The notes beneath the pieces were generated by a model. It did no database searches. It saw only the letters and a program-made list of their open reading frames with translations, and had not been told where the DNA came from. A program made the translations under genes and the position numbers. From Shewanella psychrophila (GTDB taxonomy: Bacteria; Pseudomonadota; Gammaproteobacteria; Enterobacterales; Shewanellaceae), in contig NZ_CP014782.1 in NCBI RefSeq assembly GCF_002005305.1, forward strand, positions 868,001 through 932,000: DNA of 64,000 bases. Reading direction: 5' to 3'. How positions within the stretch are numbered: position 1 is the stretch's first letter; every line of letters begins with the position of its first letter. Below are positions 51,125 through 59,298 of the stretch, in pieces.

Positions 51125-54100
51125 TGGCTCAGTATTTCGTTAATCGTCCTGTCTTTGCTTGTGTTATCTCAATCGTTATTGTGTTATTGGGCTTGATCGG
51201 CATGTTTAATCTGCCTATCGATCAATATCCCTATATCACTCCGCCACAGGTTAAGGTGTCAGCATCTTACCCTGGCGCGACGTCGACGACGGCGGCAGAG
51301 TCGGTGGCCACACCCTTAGAGCAAGAGCTCAATGGCTTGCCAAATATGATCTACATGAGCTCAAAGAGTACTAACTCGGGCAGCGCCAATGTCACCATCA
51401 CCTTCGATGTCGGAACCAACCCAGATCTTGCTGCGGTAGATGTACAAAATTCGACCCAACAAGCCAGTGGCAGCTTGCCCATCGATGTGCAGACTGAGGG
51501 CGTGACCGTATCGAAAGAAGCCTCAGTTGAACTGCTCAAGCTGGCGTTAACCTCCAGTGATGAGCGTTATGATGAAATTTATCTGAGTAACTATGGCACC
51601 ATCAATATCGAATCGGCGCTTAAGCGTATTCCTGGCGTCGGCCGGGTGCGTAACACTGGCGCGCGTAGCTATTCGATGCGAGTCTGGTTAAAGCCAGATA
51701 CCATGGCGGGTTACGGCTTAACCACAGCCGATGTGATCGCTGCCATCAAGGCCCAGAACAAAGAATCTCCTGTGGGGACTATCGGTTCACAGCCTAATAG
51801 TGATTCGCTTAGTATGACCTTGCCAATTACAGCCTCGGGTCGCATGAGCAGTGTGCCACAGTTCAATGAAATTATCGTTCGGGCTAATAATGATGGCTCC
51901 ATCATACGTCTCAGAGACATAGCTCAGATTGAGCTAGGCTCATCTGCTTATACACTGCAGTCTCAGTTAAATGGTGCCAATGCCACTATCTTACAAGTCT
52001 ATCTGTTGCCTGGCTCTAACGCCTTAGAGGTGACCAAAAACGTTAAGAAAGAGATGGCTAAGCTCGCTGAGAAGTTTCCTCAAGGCATGAATTGGGAAGT
52101 CTTCTTCGATGCATCCGTGTTTATCGAGAACTCCATCGATGAGGTAGTCAAAACCTTAGTCGAGGCCCTCATTCTGGTGATATTAGTCGTATACCTGTTT
52201 TTGCAAAATGTTCGCGCCACACTCATTCCCGCCATTGCCGTGCCTGTTTCCTTGATAGGCACATTGGCAGCCATGTTAGTGTTTGGCTTCACCATCAATA
52301 CCGTAAGCTTGTTAGCTTTAGTGCTGGCTATCGGTATCGTGGTGGATGATGCCATCGTGGTGGTGGAGAATGTCGAACGCTTGATGAATGAAAATGGTCT
52401 CAGTCCGGTGGAGGCCACACGCACCGCCATGAAAGAGCTGTCTGGTGCCTTGGTCGCCACCAGTCTGGTGCTCGCCGCAGTGTTTGTACCTGTGTCATTC
52501 TTGTCAGGGATCACAGGTATCATGTACCGTGAATTTGCGGTAGCTATTACTGTGGCGGTACTTATCTCTACTGTGGTTGCACTGACTCTGTCGCCGGCTT
52601 TATGTGCCTTATTGCTCAAACCCGGAGACAAAGCCACATCGGGTTTCTTTAAATGGATAAACGACAAACTCGATACCAGTACCAGCAAGTATGTGGCCTT
52701 AGTAGCACTAACCACAAAGCACGCCAAGAGAAGCTATCTTGTCTTTGGTCTTATGGTGGGAGGCGTGTATCTGATCATGTCCAGCTTGCCGTCCAGCTTT
52801 ATGCCTAATGAAGATCAGGGCCGATTCTTTATCGACATGACCTTGCCCGATGGCGCGACGGTTAACCGCTCTCAAGCCGTGCTTAAAAAAGCCGAAGCTA
52901 AAGTGCTGGCCAATCCAGCAGTCGCTTATTCATTTACCTTAGCCGGTGAGAACCGCCGCTCAGGCTCTAATCAGGCCAATGGGCAATTTGAGATCATCTT
53001 AAAGCCATGGTCTGAACGGGTAGAGACAGATGCCACAGTACAGCAGGTGATGAAAGAGATAGATGCTTCATTACAGGGGATCTTAGAAGCGGAATTTAAC
53101 CTCTATTTGCCTTCCGCCGTACCTGGCTTAGGCAGTGGCTCAGGCGTAGAGATGGAGTTACAGGATACCTCTGGCACTAATTTTCGAGGCCTGATGGAAA
53201 CAGCCGATGAACTGGTCGAGAAGCTTAAACTGCAACCAGAAATTGCCACCGCAGGTTTATCTCTGCAGAGCGCTATCCCTCAACTTCATCTGACGGTCGA
53301 CGAGGCTAAGGCTATGGCCATCGGGGTCAATGTCGCCGATATTTATAGCACCATTAAAACCTTTACCGACTCATCCACGGTAAATGATTTTAACTTGTTC
53401 GGACGTGTTTACCGGGTAAAGGTACAGGCGCAAGAGACCTATCGTCAGTTTCCTGAGCAGATAAAAGATTACTATGTGCGCTCTGCAACCGGGGCCATGG
53501 TTCCCATAGGTGTACTGGCAAAATATGAATACTCAGTGGGACCCGCCGCTGTGACTCATTATAACTTGTTTTCAAGCGCGTCAATTAACGCCACTCCTGC
53601 ACCTGGTTATGCCTCGGGTGATGTAATTAAAGCGATTGAACGTGTGGCTAAACCAATGTTACCTAAAGAGTTCAGCTATGAATGGACTGGAATTACCTAT
53701 CAAGAAGTGCAATCGGCGAACCAGACCAGTATTGCAGTCACATTAGCCATGGTGTTCGTCTTTTTGTTTCTCGCTGCCCTCTATGAGAGCTGGACCATCC
53801 CCATAGCCGTGCTGCTGATTGCGCCTATTGCTATGTTAGGTGCATCCTTGGGCACCTTAGTGAGTGGCATGGAGAGTAACCTGTTTTTCCAGGTTGCCTT
53901 TATCGCACTCATAGGTATGGCTGCTAAGAACTCCATCTTAATCGTTGAGTTTGCCAATCAACTGCATAAACAGGGTAAGAGCCGACTCGATGCAGCGTTG
54001 GAAGCGGCCAATATGCGTTTCAGACCCATCTTGATGACCTCTATGGCTTTTATTCTCGGTGTGTTACCCCTTGTCCTATCGGTGGGCCCCGGCGCAGTGA

Positions 54101-54291
54101 GCAGACAGAGTATCTCTATACCAATACTTTGCGGAATGATATTTGCGACGACTATAGGCATAGTCATGGTGCCACTGTTCTTTGTGACTACGGCTGGATG
54201 GCTTAAATCTAAGATAAAACCAGAAAAAGATTCAGAGGACAACTCGGCTACCGGGTCTAATACACCTGTGGAGGGATCGAGCCATGTTTAA
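51124..54291 (+). CDS. RND multidrug efflux permease, HAE1 family (AcrB-like)
   Basis: This 1055-residue proton-driven transporter has the usual twelve membrane helices and two periplasmic loops. The N-terminal MAQYFVNRPVFACVISIVIV and FNLPIDQYPYITPPQV are family signatures, and GIVVDDAIVVVENVERL gives the proton-relay aspartates in TM4. QANGQFEIILKPWSER and the C-terminal IGMAAKNSILIVEFAN (Lys of the relay) are present. It assembles as a trimer with the adaptor and the outer-membrane factor encoded in the same overlapping operon. Likely substrates are drugs and amphiphiles; specificity is not inferable. Confidence 0.95.
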   Translation: MAQYFVNRPVFACVISIVIVLLGLIGMFNLPIDQYPYITPPQVKVSASYPGATSTTAAESVATPLEQELNGLPNMIYMSSKSTNSGSANVTITFDVGTNPDLAAVDVQNSTQQASGSLPIDVQTEGVTVSKEASVELLKLALTSSDERYDEIYLSNYGTINIESALKRIPGVGRVRNTGARSYSMRVWLKPDTMAGYGLTTADVIAAIKAQNKESPVGTIGSQPNSDSLSMTLPITASGRMSSVPQFNEIIVRANNDGSIIRLRDIAQIELGSSAYTLQSQLNGANATILQVYLLPGSNALEVTKNVKKEMAKLAEKFPQGMNWEVFFDASVFIENSIDEVVKTLVEALILVILVVYLFLQNVRATLIPAIAVPVSLIGTLAAMLVFGFTINTVSLLALVLAIGIVVDDAIVVVENVERLMNENGLSPVEATRTAMKELSGALVATSLVLAAVFVPVSFLSGITGIMYREFAVAITVAVLISTVVALTLSPALCALLLKPGDKATSGFFKWINDKLDTSTSKYVALVALTTKHAKRSYLVFGLMVGGVYLIMSSLPSSFMPNEDQGRFFIDMTLPDGATVNRSQAVLKKAEAKVLANPAVAYSFTLAGENRRSGSNQANGQFEIILKPWSERVETDATVQQVMKEIDASLQGILEAEFNLYLPSAVPGLGSGSGVEMELQDTSGTNFRGLMETADELVEKLKLQPEIATAGLSLQSAIPQLHLTVDEAKAMAIGVNVADIYSTIKTFTDSSTVNDFNLFGRVYRVKVQAQETYRQFPEQIKDYYVRSATGAMVPIGVLAKYEYSVGPAAVTHYNLFSSASINATPAPGYASGDVIKAIERVAKPMLPKEFSYEWTGITYQEVQSANQTSIAVTLAMVFVFLFLAALYESWTIPIAVLLIAPIAMLGASLGTLVSGMESNLFFQVAFIALIGMAAKNSILIVEFANQLHKQGKSRLDAALEAANMRFRPILMTSMAFILGVLPLVLSVGPGAVSRQSISIPILCGMIFATTIGIVMVPLFFVTTAGWLKSKIKPEKDSEDNSATGSNTPVEGSSHV

Positions 54292-55717
54292 ACATCACTC
54301 TTTCAAACGACAACGACTCGCTTGTGCCCTAACGACTGGCATATTTTTGTCTGGCTGTGCCATGGGACCAGATTATCAGCAACCAGATCTGGATATTCCT
54401 GAGCAATATCATAACGATTTAGCACAAGCCCCCGGGCCAAATATTGGCATGACCCATTGGCGTGATTTCTATCTGGATACCGACTTACAAGTGTTGATAG
54501 AACATGCCCTAGCGAAGAACTTAGATCTGGAAACCGTACGCTCACGGCTTATCGCCGCACGTTCAAATATCACAGTAACCGATGCAGCGCTTTATCCGGC
54601 ACTGGGGATCAATGCTGACGCCGAGCGTTCTATTGATAGTGGTATCACTAGCACTGACCCAAGTCATGGCAACGAGTTCAATCTGGCGGGGACAGTGGCC
54701 TGGGAGCTGGATATCTGGGGCGCCAACAGACGTCGCAGCGAAGCCGAATATGCTAATTTCCTCTCAGCTCAAGAATCACTCAATCTCGCAGCAATCAGCT
54801 TAATAAGTGATGTGGCCAGCCGCTATTATGAGTGGTTGGATATAGAGCAGAGGTATGAAATCTCCTTAAATACGGTGGACCTACGTAAAAAGGAGCGTGA
54901 TCTTGCGCGCTTACGTAAACAAAACGGCGTCATTTCCGGACTGGAGGTACGCCAGGCTGAAGTCGAATACCAAAGTGCGAAAGTCACACTGCCAGATTTA
55001 GATTTTGAGCGACAGGAAAAAGCCAACCAACTGCGGATATTGCTCGGTAAATTTAGCTATCCTTTAACAGTTAAAACGGAAACTCAACTTAAAGCCGAGG
55101 GGAAATTGTTTCCAGATAAGTTTGCTGTGGGGGTGCCGTCACAGATGTTATCTCAGCGCCCCGATGTCAAGGCCGCGGAGCAAGCCGTGATTGCGGCGAA
55201 TGCCAATGTAGGTGTCGCCAAAACAGCTTTCTTTCCCTCGTTTACCATTACAGGTAGCTATGGCACGGAAACTGATGACTTGAGCAGCATCTTTGACAGC
55301 CAAGGTGTAACCTGGTCTCTGTTGGGGGGGATCACTGCCCCCATTTTTAATGCCGGTAGCATATCTGCCCAATACGATATCGCACAAGAAGGATCTAAAC
55401 AGGCATTGCTGGGATATCGCAGTACAGTGCTAAGAGCTTACTTCGAGGTGAATGATGCCATGAATAGCTTTAGACGTTCAGAGCTGGCCATAGAGGCGCA
55501 ACAGGAACTGGTTGCTGCATCGACCGAATATAATCGTTTGGCGACGCTCAGGTACCGTAATGGCGTTTCGAGCTCCCTGGATCTTATGGATGCCCAGCGG
55601 AGCCTGTTTAGTGCCGAGCTCAGCTTGAGTCTGGTAAAACGAGACAGGTTGTTGTCGATGATCACCTTATACCGCGCTCTCGGCGGGGGCATTTTAAGTA
55701 AAGAAGACTTGAATTAA
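54284..55717 (+). CDS. Outer-membrane efflux lipoprotein (OprM/NodT type)
   Basis: This 477-residue TolC-like channel protein has a lipobox (GIFLSGC) and mature start CAMGPDYQQPDLDIPEQY typical of NodT proteins. Two TolC-like repeats follow (ALAKNLDLETVRSRLIAARSN, LSDLASRYYEW-type helices, QRPDVKAAEQAVIAANANVGVAKTAFFPS). It starts 8 bp inside the 3' end of the permease gene (ATGTTTAA), so the three genes form a translationally coupled operon. It forms the trimeric exit duct. Confidence 0.93.
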   Translation: MFKHHSFKRQRLACALTTGIFLSGCAMGPDYQQPDLDIPEQYHNDLAQAPGPNIGMTHWRDFYLDTDLQVLIEHALAKNLDLETVRSRLIAARSNITVTDAALYPALGINADAERSIDSGITSTDPSHGNEFNLAGTVAWELDIWGANRRRSEAEYANFLSAQESLNLAAISLISDVASRYYEWLDIEQRYEISLNTVDLRKKERDLARLRKQNGVISGLEVRQAEVEYQSAKVTLPDLDFERQEKANQLRILLGKFSYPLTVKTETQLKAEGKLFPDKFAVGVPSQMLSQRPDVKAAEQAVIAANANVGVAKTAFFPSFTITGSYGTETDDLSSIFDSQGVTWSLLGGITAPIFNAGSISAQYDIAQEGSKQALLGYRSTVLRAYFEVNDAMNSFRRSELAIEAQQELVAASTEYNRLATLRYRNGVSSSLDLMDAQRSLFSAELSLSLVKRDRLLSMITLYRALGGGILSKEDLN

Positions 55718-55748
55718 TCATCACATCTGATGCACTGGAACATCATAA

Positions 55749-55779
55749 CCCCTCAGAAGATCTATTATCTGCTGAGGGG
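55749..55779 (+). terminator. Hairpin after the RND operon
   Basis: CCCCTCAG/CTGAGGGG stem continued by AGAT/ATCT after one mismatch (55749-55761 with 55767-55779). No T run. Confidence 0.45.
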
Positions 55780-55880
55780 GACTTGTATTTAACCAAGGGG
55801 GATTATCCTGATAACCTTGTTCATTCTTACCGACATGTGTTAATTTTATTGGGTAAATAAAGATATTCATGGAGTAGTAG

Positions 55881-56147
55881 ATGGCCTTAAGACCTAAACT
55901 TAAATTAGATGAAACCTCGTTATTTCCCGCGATGTCTTTAACTGCCGTTCTTGTCATATGTGCATTATTGAGTCCTTCATCTCAAACATGGGACTCTGAA
56001 CAACAAGATGCCAAAATGCTTGCTTCATTGACTACTAGCCTACATGTTCAATTCAGTTTCAATCGATATCAGGCGGGATTTGCTTGCCGTGAAAATGGTT
56101 GGGAGTTTTGTCAAAAATGGGCGTACCCTAGAGGGCTTTTGGCCTAA
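55881..56147 (+). CDS. Hypothetical small membrane or secreted protein
   Basis: This 88-residue reading frame has a good SD (GGAG, 6 nt before the ATG), which is the main argument for it. It has a hydrophobic stretch (MSLTAVLVICALLS) near the N-terminus and two Cys near the C-terminus (ACRENGWEFC). No family is recognised. It lies between the RND operon and the signalling cluster with no operon contact to either. It could be a decayed or orphan gene; the 514 bp after it hold no gene. Confidence 0.4.
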   Translation: MALRPKLKLDETSLFPAMSLTAVLVICALLSPSSQTWDSEQQDAKMLASLTTSLHVQFSFNRYQAGFACRENGWEFCQKWAYPRGLLA

Positions 56148-56661
56148 CTTATCGCGACCCTTATGTCATTGAACAGGGTAACGGCTCTCTTACAAAAGCT
56201 TCCAATATTGTTTGCCCCTCCCGAGTATCGAGTATATTAAGTTTCGACTCTTTCAGTTAGACTCAATACCATTATTAAGTATGCTCTGATGGAGACATGT
56301 GATCGGCTAACTCTTGATGTTTTAATCGAGCTTTCATCTTCCCTAGATGAAAAATCGTGCTATATAAGCTAAATGAAAAGTTAGATATTATTGTACAGCC
56401 TGATTCTGTCTTTTTATCTTTAGCTCACTTCTAGCGTGAGGTTTTTACAACTTGGTTAGAAGGCATAAAACCCTCATAAAAAGCTTTATTTGGCTACTTA
56501 GTGTATATCTTTTCAATGGTTTTGATCTATTGACCCCCTTCTAGGCATTTCAATTCTAAATCCGGAACTAACTTGCCAATGTCCCGGGTATCAAGAATGT
56601 TTTACACTCGTATGTTAGATAATTTAACAATTAACGATGATTTGAAGACTAGGGGAAATAT
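56148..56661. other. Gene-free region upstream of the signalling cluster
   Basis: 514 bp with no convincing gene. An imperfect hairpin TGAGGTTTTTA/TAAAACCCTCA (56437-56447 with 56466-56476, one mismatch) could be part of a leader or a small RNA. CCCGAGTATC (56220) and CCCGGGTATC (56583) are two near-repeats. The cluster promoter should be here. Confidence 0.4.
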
Positions 56662-56853
56662 ATGGTTGATGAACAAGTGACCGGACTATATTTTGTCGGA
56701 AAACTCCATCGTATGTGGATCGTTTATACCGAAATGCATCCAGAACGTATTGATGGCATCAATAAAGATGAGTACTTGGACCTTTTAGAAAATATAAGCA
56801 AAACCAATGGAACACGATATGAGCTCTACAGCTTACTGCTACACAAGCGCTAA
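56662..56853 (+). CDS. Small protein of unknown function, first gene of the signalling cluster
   Basis: This 63-residue frame has a good SD (AGGGGAAA, 6-8 nt upstream). The product has a mixed hydrophobic and charged composition (LYFVGKLHRMWIVYTEM, NKDEYLDLLENIS). Its last 35 bp overlap the start of the HTH gene in another frame, so the two are translationally coupled. I recognise no family. It could be a real small regulator or a leader peptide for the downstream gene. Confidence 0.5.
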   Translation: MVDEQVTGLYFVGKLHRMWIVYTEMHPERIDGINKDEYLDLLENISKTNGTRYELYSLLLHKR

Positions 56854-57781
56854 AGATAGTCATGTGTTCTCTATCTTTTTAAAAAATACTCGACAACATA
56901 ATGAGCTTTCTCAAGAGCAATTCTGTTTGCATTTAAGAGAGCAGAGCAGTCTCTTTTATAACCTTGATACGATCACAGTCAGTCGGTGGGAGAGGGGAGT
57001 GAATATACCTTCACTGGCCAAACAGGCTGAAATTGTTGAGCTATATAATCACGAATTAGTCGATATATATGGCAAAGATAATGAGTTTCTTAATGAGTGC
57101 ACTAAGCTATTGGCATTACCGATTAACAAGCGTAAATCAACTCATCCTTACTATCGTAACGATGAGTATCGTATTGAAGAAATAGACAATAAGCACCCTT
57201 GTTTTCATTTAATCTTGGGAATGATTCTTCAATATGAAGGCAACCCTTGCTTGAGTCTCGATGAGATAGACAGCCAGAGAAGACAACTCGGCGAGCTTAA
57301 AATTAGTGTGGCCACGGCTTTTGGTGGCCAGATAATCGGCCATTGTCTCTTTATGGAAACACGATCTCATACCATTCTCGAGTTGTTAAATTTCAAGGTT
57401 AATCTACAAGATATCTCCCGACTCAATGTTAAGGGACAAACTAATGCAGTCTTGGTCTTATCCTCAGCGGGAGCGACGACTCAGGTTGAGAACAGCCTGA
57501 TGTCCGTTTATATGAACTTTTTTGCCAGTCAAAAGCATCTCACTTACCTGAGTTTCAGTGTGTGTGACGACAGCTTAATTAAAAAGCTCAATGGCGTTAA
57601 ATTATCGCCTTTCAAGATTAAATCTGTAACTAAGGGTAAGAATAAAATCGATATTACATCATTTCTTGTGAGTCGTTCAGAAGTGATGGCAAATCGATTT
57701 TTGTTAAAGTTGGCGGTCATATCTCCTTCGAATCTAAACCAGATTATCGATCTAGGCGTTAAAGGGAAACAAGCAAGATGA
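56819..57781 (+). CDS. HTH-domain protein with unrecognised C-terminal domain
   Basis: The start at 56819 is supported by GGAA 6 nt upstream; an in-frame ATG at 56807 lacks an SD. The 320-residue product has a Cro/C1-type helix-turn-helix at residues about 15-75 (FLKNTRQHNELSQEQFCLHL, VSRWERGVNIPSLAKQ), with a short insertion before the recognition helix. About 50 linker residues precede a C-terminal alpha/beta domain (VATAFGGQIIGHCLFMET, LVLSSAGATTQVENSL). Parts of it resemble a GNAT acyltransferase core (GQIIGH), which I cannot confirm. It overlaps the receiver-EAL gene (ATGA). It could control the cluster and act as part of the same signalling output. Confidence 0.65.
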   Translation: MSSTAYCYTSAKDSHVFSIFLKNTRQHNELSQEQFCLHLREQSSLFYNLDTITVSRWERGVNIPSLAKQAEIVELYNHELVDIYGKDNEFLNECTKLLALPINKRKSTHPYYRNDEYRIEEIDNKHPCFHLILGMILQYEGNPCLSLDEIDSQRRQLGELKISVATAFGGQIIGHCLFMETRSHTILELLNFKVNLQDISRLNVKGQTNAVLVLSSAGATTQVENSLMSVYMNFFASQKHLTYLSFSVCDDSLIKKLNGVKLSPFKIKSVTKGKNKIDITSFLVSRSEVMANRFLLKLAVISPSNLNQIIDLGVKGKQAR

Positions 57782-58980
57782 ACATTCTGATAGTGGATGA
57801 TCAACGTTTTATTCGCGAATCGATAAAAGCGGACTTTGAAAAGTTGGTTGAAAAGCAACCCATGCAATTCTATGAGGCAGATAGCGGCAATCAGGCGATA
57901 GACTTACTTAAAAACAATGAGCTGCCAGCCTTTGAGCAATTTGACTTGGTGATTGCCGATCTTAAGATGGATAATGGCGATGGCCTGTCCATCATCAATC
58001 ATATGGCCACATGTCGTGACTGTCATGGATTGCCGTTGGCGGTGGTGAGCAGCTCAGATATTCGAACCTTAGAACTCATCAGCAATATTACCGAAAGTTT
58101 CAATCTGAATTTAGTAGGAGTATTTCAAAAACCAGTGGATATTGGGCACCTGTTTACCTTACTGACAGCCCTTAAATATAAGGCTCCTAAACAGGAGCCT
58201 AAATTAGTCGAGACTATTCATGGCATTACTAGTGAACATATTGGCTCCTTGCTCAATCAAGACAATCTAATCCTCTGTTATCAGCCAAAAGTCGATATTA
58301 GTAGTCAATCTATAGTGGGATTCGAAGCGCTCTCAAGGTTATGCATACAAGGTGATGGTTTCATCTATCCCGACCGTTTTATTCCTTTAATAAACAAAGC
58401 TGGATTGAACTGCCAGTTTTCACAACTGGTGTTAGATCAGGCAATGACTCAATGGGAGTTATGCCCACAACTGCAGAAATTCTCACTCTCGGTCAACATC
58501 AGTGCAGAAGACTTACTCTCTGAGGATTTCATCAACTACGTCATTGATAAGAAAAGTCAGCAGCCTAATATTCATCTCATCTTGGAGCTAACTGAGTCTC
58601 AGCAAACCATAGATCAAGATATGGCATTGAGATCTATAGCCAAGTTGATTATCAACGATATCACTATCTCTTTAGATGATTTTGGTAAAAGCTATTCAAC
58701 CTTCGACCGCCTCGATAATATTCCATTTGATGAAATTAAGATCGATAAAGATTTCATCTCAGATCTGGATATCAACCCTAAACACTTGGCCATCGTCGAG
58801 TCGACTATCGCCTTAGCCAAGAAACTAAAGGTAAAAGTGGTGGCCGAAGGGGTAGAAACATTGAGTGTGTTGAATTTATTAAAAGGCTTAGGGTGTGAAA
58901 TTGCCCAAGGTTATTATTTTAGTCCGCCGATAGAAGGTCGTTACGTGACGTCTTGGGTAGACAGCTACAGCCAACAGTAG
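57778..58980 (+). CDS. Response regulator with EAL domain (putative c-di-GMP phosphodiesterase)
   Basis: This 400-residue protein has an N-terminal receiver (residues 1-130) with D7, D8, phospho-acceptor D61 in LVIADLKMDNGDG, a Ser in VVSSSDIRT and K118 in FQKPV. A linker and a full EAL domain (about 160-400) follow. Catalytic and metal residues are intact: E183 of the EAL motif (VGFEALSRL), N240, E270/E273 in LELTES, D300 and D301 in LDDFG, K321 or K324 in KIDKDF, and E357 in VVAEGVET. The dimer loop 6 reads DFGKSYS where DFGTGYS is usual, a deviation that may affect regulation. It should hydrolyse c-di-GMP when phosphorylated. The arrangement resembles VieA-type regulators. Confidence 0.92.
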   Translation: MNILIVDDQRFIRESIKADFEKLVEKQPMQFYEADSGNQAIDLLKNNELPAFEQFDLVIADLKMDNGDGLSIINHMATCRDCHGLPLAVVSSSDIRTLELISNITESFNLNLVGVFQKPVDIGHLFTLLTALKYKAPKQEPKLVETIHGITSEHIGSLLNQDNLILCYQPKVDISSQSIVGFEALSRLCIQGDGFIYPDRFIPLINKAGLNCQFSQLVLDQAMTQWELCPQLQKFSLSVNISAEDLLSEDFINYVIDKKSQQPNIHLILELTESQQTIDQDMALRSIAKLIINDITISLDDFGKSYSTFDRLDNIPFDEIKIDKDFISDLDINPKHLAIVESTIALAKKLKVKVVAEGVETLSVLNLLKGLGCEIAQGYYFSPPIEGRYVTSWVDSYSQQ

Positions 58981-58989
58981 GGAGAGCTT

Positions 58990-59298
58990 ATGAATAGTCG
59001 TAATAACTCTATTTATCATAAAATACTCGCATTTTTCGTTCACCAGCATGAAGAAAAAAGGTTACATCTGCTTGATGTGCTCAGTGAAGAGTTAGACAGT
59101 TTATTTTCTCAGGCACAGAGGCTAGATGCCTCAGAGCTTTTACAGCTCTCATCTCTAGCCCATAAATTGAAGGGGATCTGTAGCTATTTAATGATTCAAA
59201 ATGAAGCTGTTTTTTTCGATCCACAGAGTAAACAGGAACTCATGTTTACTATTTTAATGCTTCAAAATGAAATTAAGGTCGTTAAGTGTGAAATCTAG
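58990..59298 (+). CDS. Hpt-domain phosphotransfer protein
   Basis: This 102-residue all-helical protein has GGGAG just upstream of the ATG. It is short even for a stand-alone Hpt. The phospho-acceptor motif is AHKLKGICSYL with H58 in place of the usual AHxLKGxxxxxG. The second motif glycine is not followed by the typical small residue. Placed between the receiver-EAL protein and the hybrid kinase, it would shuttle phosphate from the kinase receiver to D61 of the regulator. Its 3' end overlaps the kinase gene start. Confidence 0.8.
   Translation: MNSRNNSIYHKILAFFVHQHEEKRLHLLDVLSEELDSLFSQAQRLDASELLQLSSLAHKLKGICSYLMIQNEAVFFDPQSKQELMFTILMLQNEIKVVKCEI

Noticed and set aside
52080..52727. 215-codon minus-strand frame opposite the RND permease
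   Set aside because: It lies wholly antisense to strongly supported permease sequence; composition is Thr/Ser/Met-rich with no motif, as expected of a shadow frame.
58990..59298. Possibility that the Hpt gene and kinase are one gene broken by a frameshift
   Set aside because: Each has its own initiation context, the overlap is short, and the kinase has a complete N-terminal membrane anchor.
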